A stretch of DNA of 64,000 nucleotides. Source: Curtobacterium sp. 9128 (lineage in GTDB: Bacteria; Actinomycetota; Actinomycetes; Actinomycetales; Microbacteriaceae). The stretch's first letter is position 1. Every line of letters begins with the position of its first letter. Both the position numbers and the translations under genes were made by a program. A model generated the notes under the pieces. That model had not been told where the DNA came from. It saw only the letters and a program-made list of their open reading frames with translations, and ran no database searches. The DNA lies in contig NZ_LT576451.1 of NCBI RefSeq assembly GCF_900086645.1, positions 124,001-188,000 on the forward strand, given 5' to 3'. Positions 61,351 through 64,000 of this stretch are shown here, in pieces.

Positions 61351-62595
61351 TCATGACACCCGATCGGCAACGGGCAGCGCCTCACCGACGGCGACGGGAG
61401 CGTCACCCTGGTCCGGGACCGGCAGCCGTTCCCCGTCCCGCCGGGCGGACTCGAGTGCGATGAGCCCGGGCAACGTGTACCGCGCTGCCTGCCACGCGTT
61501 CACCGGAGGAAGCACCCCCTTGTCGACCGCACGGACGAAGTCGTCGACCAGCAGGTGGTGCGACCCTTCGTGCCCGTTCGGTGCGAACGCGAACTCCTCG
61601 GGCAACCGGTCCGTCAGCGCGTCGTGCACGGGCGCGTGTCCGGAGATGAACGAACTGCGGAGCGCCGGGGAGACGTCCGCCAGGCGCGGGTCGTCCTCGG
61701 ACATGGTCGGACGCGTCGCGATCTGGTCGGAGACATCGGTGACCCCGTCACGGTCCTGCCAGACGGAGTTCGTCACGAGCTGCTCGAAGCTGCCGTCGGT
61801 GCCGAACCACCGGAATCGGCTCTCGCGGATGTACGACGGGAAGCCGACGCGACGGAACTCGTTGATGCGCATCGAGCCGCCGCCGTCGAGTTCGAACAGT
61901 GCCGTCATGTTGGAGTAGTCGTTGTCGAACATGCTGACCTCGGTGTCGAAGACCCCGTCGCCGCGGTCGTCGTGCACCCCGATGCAGCTGACACTGACCG
62001 CGTGCCGCGGCATCGCACCGAGGACACCGCCGATCGCGTGGGTCGGGTACCACATGGGCGGGTAGCTCGCCGTGGCCTTCCACCCGTCGCCGCCGCTGTA
62101 CTTGTACGCGTCGTAGAAGCCGAGGTCCATGTCGTGGACGTAGTCGCCCTCGGCGTAGAACACCCGGCCGAACGCGCCTTGCTCTGCCTTCTGCCGCGCG
62201 AACACCGTCGCCGGGTTGTACTGACTGGTCTCGCCCATCATGTAGGTCAGCCCGGTCTCCTGCACCGCGGCGATGATCGACTCGATCTCGGTCACCGCGG
62301 TCGCCATCGGGACGGCCGAGTACACGTGCTTGCCCGCGCGCAGTGCCTGCAGCACGAGCGGTCCGTGCGTCCAGCGCTGGGTGAAGATCGCGACGGCGTC
62401 AACGTCCGGGCTCGCGAGCATCGCCTCGAAGCTCGGGAAGGTCCCGGCGAGGGCGAGCTCGTCGACGAGGTGCTCGGCGCGCTCCGGGATGACGTCCGTG
62501 GCGTAGACGTCGGAGATGCCGGGGTGCTTGTCGAACAGGGTCGCGAAGTGGCTGGCGAACTGGCCGGCTCCGACCATGCCGAGGGTGAACGTCAT
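61351..62595 (-). CDS. Gfo/Idh/MocA family oxidoreductase
   Basis: 414 residues, NAD(P)-binding Rossmann domain (TLGMVGAGQFASHFATLFDK) plus the alpha/beta substrate domain, with the conserved AVPMATAVTEIESI region (EKP motif replaced by VPM) and a His-rich site WYPTHAIGGVLGAMPRHAV. Such enzymes act on sugars or inositol; the altered EKP motif makes the reaction uncertain. ATG 62595 has AAGGAG seven bases upstream. First gene of the operon. Confidence 0.9.
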   Translation of the reverse strand: MTFTLGMVGAGQFASHFATLFDKHPGISDVYATDVIPERAEHLVDELALAGTFPSFEAMLASPDVDAVAIFTQRWTHGPLVLQALRAGKHVYSAVPMATAVTEIESIIAAVQETGLTYMMGETSQYNPATVFARQKAEQGAFGRVFYAEGDYVHDMDLGFYDAYKYSGGDGWKATASYPPMWYPTHAIGGVLGAMPRHAVSVSCIGVHDDRGDGVFDTEVSMFDNDYSNMTALFELDGGGSMRINEFRRVGFPSYIRESRFRWFGTDGSFEQLVTNSVWQDRDGVTDVSDQIATRPTMSEDDPRLADVSPALRSSFISGHAPVHDALTDRLPEEFAFAPNGHEGSHHLLVDDFVRAVDKGVLPPVNAWQAARYTLPGLIALESARRDGERLPVPDQGDAPVAVGEALPVADRVS

Positions 62596-62632
62596 GCTGG
62601 CTCCTTGGGTGGGTGTGCGTCGTTGCTCGACC

Positions 62633-62662
62633 ATTGTGGCCATGCGGGTTTACTCGTGTCAA
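62633..62662 (-). promoter_or_regulatory. Promoter of the Gfo/Idh-LacI-GDPD operon
   Basis: TTGACA (-35, 62657-62662) and CACAAT (-10, 62633-62638) with an 18-bp spacer on the minus strand. The transcript leader would be about 35-40 nt with a good AAGGAG site, unlike the leaderless genes here. No clear LacI palindrome is visible. Confidence 0.7.
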
Positions 62663-62755
62663 CGGCTTCCCCTCGATGTGCAGGGCCGTGTACCCACGGG
62701 CACATGTGGAGGAGCGGACACCCCGGGTCCCAGCCAGCGGCGCGACCATCCCGCC

Positions 62756-63751
62756 ATGGCCGATCGATCCCTGTCCACCGCCGTCGAGTCCCGCATCGAC
62801 CGCGCCGCCCGCCGTGTGCTCGACGCCGGACGGCAGCCCCGGACGCCGATCCGCGAGTTCGTCACCGAGTTCCTGGTCTTCGGCGCGAAGCAGGCGTGGG
62901 CGTGCACGTTCGGGGCGCTGCTGCTCGGCGTGATCGCGCTCGCACGCATCGCCTGGCCCGATGACGCCCCGGTCGCCAGGAACGACGCCCTGACCATCGC
63001 CGCGATCACCATCCAGGTCGCGATGCTCGTGTTCGGACTCGAGGCCGTGCGCGAGCTCCGTGTCGTGCTGCTCTTCCACGTCGTCGGCACGGTCATGGAG
63101 GTCTTCAAGACCGACTTCGGCTCGTGGGCTTACGACAGCGGTGGCCTACTGCACGTCGCCGGCGTCCCGCTGTTCTCCGGCTTCATGTACGGCGCGGTCG
63201 GTTCGTACATGGTCCGCGTGTACCGCCTCTTCGACCTCCGGTTCTCGCGCTACCCGAAGCAGTGGCACACCGCAGTGGTCGCCGCAGGCATCTACGCGAA
63301 CTTCTTCGCACACCACTTCGTCTGGGACGCGAGGTACGTGCTGCTCGCGCTCGTGGTGGTGTTGTTCGCCAGGACGACTATGCACGTGCGCGTCTACCGT
63401 GCGACGATCCGGATGCCGATCCTCGTGGCGATGGGGCTGGTCGCGGTGTTCATCTGGATCGCCGAGAACGTCGCGACCTGGGCTGGGGCGTGGTCCTACC
63501 CGGCACAGGTGGCCGCCTGGCACCCCGTCGCACCGACGAAGATCGTGGCGTGGCTGCTGCTCATGACGATCTCGGTCGCACTCGTCACGTGGCTCTCCCC
63601 ACCGCGCCCGTTCTCGGCCCGCTCGGTGAACTCCCGACCCGCACCGACCCATCCCGCAGCCCGCGCCCGTAGAGTGCATGCACGGATGCCAGCACCGGCG
63701 TCCGCTCGCCGCGAATCCTCAGCCTTTCGGCGCGACGCACACCTAGGCTGA
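62756..63751 (+). CDS. DUF817 family membrane protein
   Basis: 331 residues, about eight membrane helices. FVTEFLVFGAKQAWACTFGA, GTVMEVFKTDFGSWAYDSGG, FSGFMYGAVGSYMVRVYRLF and HHFVWDARYVLLALVVVLFA match DUF817 (YoaT) proteins. A basic tail of about 45 residues (ARARRVHARMPAPASARRES) is longer than usual. Divergent from the Gfo/Idh operon. Function unknown. Confidence 0.88.
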   Translation: MADRSLSTAVESRIDRAARRVLDAGRQPRTPIREFVTEFLVFGAKQAWACTFGALLLGVIALARIAWPDDAPVARNDALTIAAITIQVAMLVFGLEAVRELRVVLLFHVVGTVMEVFKTDFGSWAYDSGGLLHVAGVPLFSGFMYGAVGSYMVRVYRLFDLRFSRYPKQWHTAVVAAGIYANFFAHHFVWDARYVLLALVVVLFARTTMHVRVYRATIRMPILVAMGLVAVFIWIAENVATWAGAWSYPAQVAAWHPVAPTKIVAWLLLMTISVALVTWLSPPRPFSARSVNSRPAPTHPAARARRVHARMPAPASARRESSAFRRDAHLG

Positions 63752-63819
63752 GAGGACGCGAAGGAACGGTCCATCGTTCCCGCTCGACGACCCGAATCCA
63801 GAGGAATCACGAGGACACC

Positions 63820-64000
63820 ATGGCTTTCAAGCCCGGTTTCGACCAGTCCCCCGCCTTCAACGACGCGGGCCGGAACGCGTGGGGCGCCGGCGCCAACTCG
63901 CAGCAGGCCGGATGGGGCCAGACCCCGCAGCAGTCGGCGGGCATGACGCCCGAGCAGCTGCAGCACATGTACGACCGTCCGTCGGCGAGCACGGTCGACA
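63820..64000 (+). CDS. Partial gene, probable Bax inhibitor-1/YccA family protein
   Basis: 60 codons, cut by the right edge. The N-terminus (MAFKPGFDQSPAFNDAGRN, then Gln/Gly-rich, then MTPEQLQHMYDRPSAST) is a soluble leader like those before the membrane domain of Microbacteriaceae YccA-type proteins; the membrane part is outside the window, so the call is tentative. ATG 63820 has GAGGAC upstream. A hairpin GGAACG...CGTTCC lies in the leader. Confidence 0.5.
   Translation, partial: MAFKPGFDQSPAFNDAGRNAWGAGANSQQAGWGQTPQQSAGMTPEQLQHMYDRPSASTVD

Overview
The window is high-GC DNA packed with genes on both strands, with many GTG starts and 1- or 4-bp stop/start overlaps. Several genes appear leaderless: a TAnnnT -10 box lies 6-8 nt upstream of the start codon. 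With the DUF6350-purN-purH neighbourhood, sucCD, a DtxR-type iron box and ZTP-riboswitch control of glyA-folD, this points to a chromosomal segment of an actinobacterium, probably a plant- or soil-associated Microbacteriaceae member close to Curtobacterium. The taxonomic call is inference from gene content and style. I saw no rRNA, tRNA, CRISPR array, phage block or insertion sequence.

Layout. 1-3.7 kb: a partial membrane gene, a 40-bp tandem repeat, the folate one-carbon pair glyA-folD behind a ZTP riboswitch, and clpS-DUF2017. 3.7-6.6 kb: a GNAT gene, then a MarR regulator with an operator palindrome on its own -35 box and an MFS transporter that lacks a normal start codon. 6.9-12.5 kb: purU-yrdB-like-nagA, terC, a MalY-type lyase, and nagB under a DasR-like dre palindrome. 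12.5-18.4 kb: small membrane, NUDIX and DUF1905 genes and a complete ABC importer operon. 18.6-20.3 kb: UPF0114 and a DUF559/AbiEi-type protein, overlapping tail to tail. 20.5-27 kb: a sugar ABC importer with a GH38 alpha-mannosidase. 27.2-32 kb: PhzF, a large sortase-anchored lamin-tail protein and a ROK regulator. 32.1-37.2 kb: GNAT, an alkyltransferase-like DNA repair protein, DUF805 and a heterodimeric ABC exporter with one degenerate ATPase site. 37.9-44.3 kb: purN-purH with DUF6350, and sucCD. 44.5-50.4 kb: SnoaL-like, small, membrane and DUF2236 genes, then an NAD salvage operon (PRPP synthetase, nicotinamide phosphoribosyltransferase, NrtR-like regulator) and a PdxH-like oxidase. 50.5-55.7 kb: a desferrioxamine-type siderophore operon desA-desB-desCD behind an iron box. 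55.7-64 kb: GNAT, an orphan gene, pcrA/uvrD, a Gfo/Idh-LacI-GDPD operon, DUF817 and the start of a probable Bax-inhibitor protein.

Functional threads. One-carbon and purine metabolism recurs: glyA, folD, purU, purH and purN, with ZTP, the signal sensed upstream of glyA, derived from the PurH substrate. Aminosugar catabolism (nagA, nagB) and mannoside uptake and hydrolysis suggest use of chitin, cell-wall or glycan debris. The siderophore and NAD operons are compact and each has a recognisable operator.

The most unusual structure is between the genes. The window holds several families of short palindromic repeats: a CGCGCGTAGGAGG element in four clustered copies, a GGCCTGGAGGCTCGG element in about a dozen places including variable protein N-termini, a CGCGAAAGCGACAG element, and three long palindromes seen once each. 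They look like REP/BIME-type elements or repeat-derived terminators and are the best candidates here for something undescribed.
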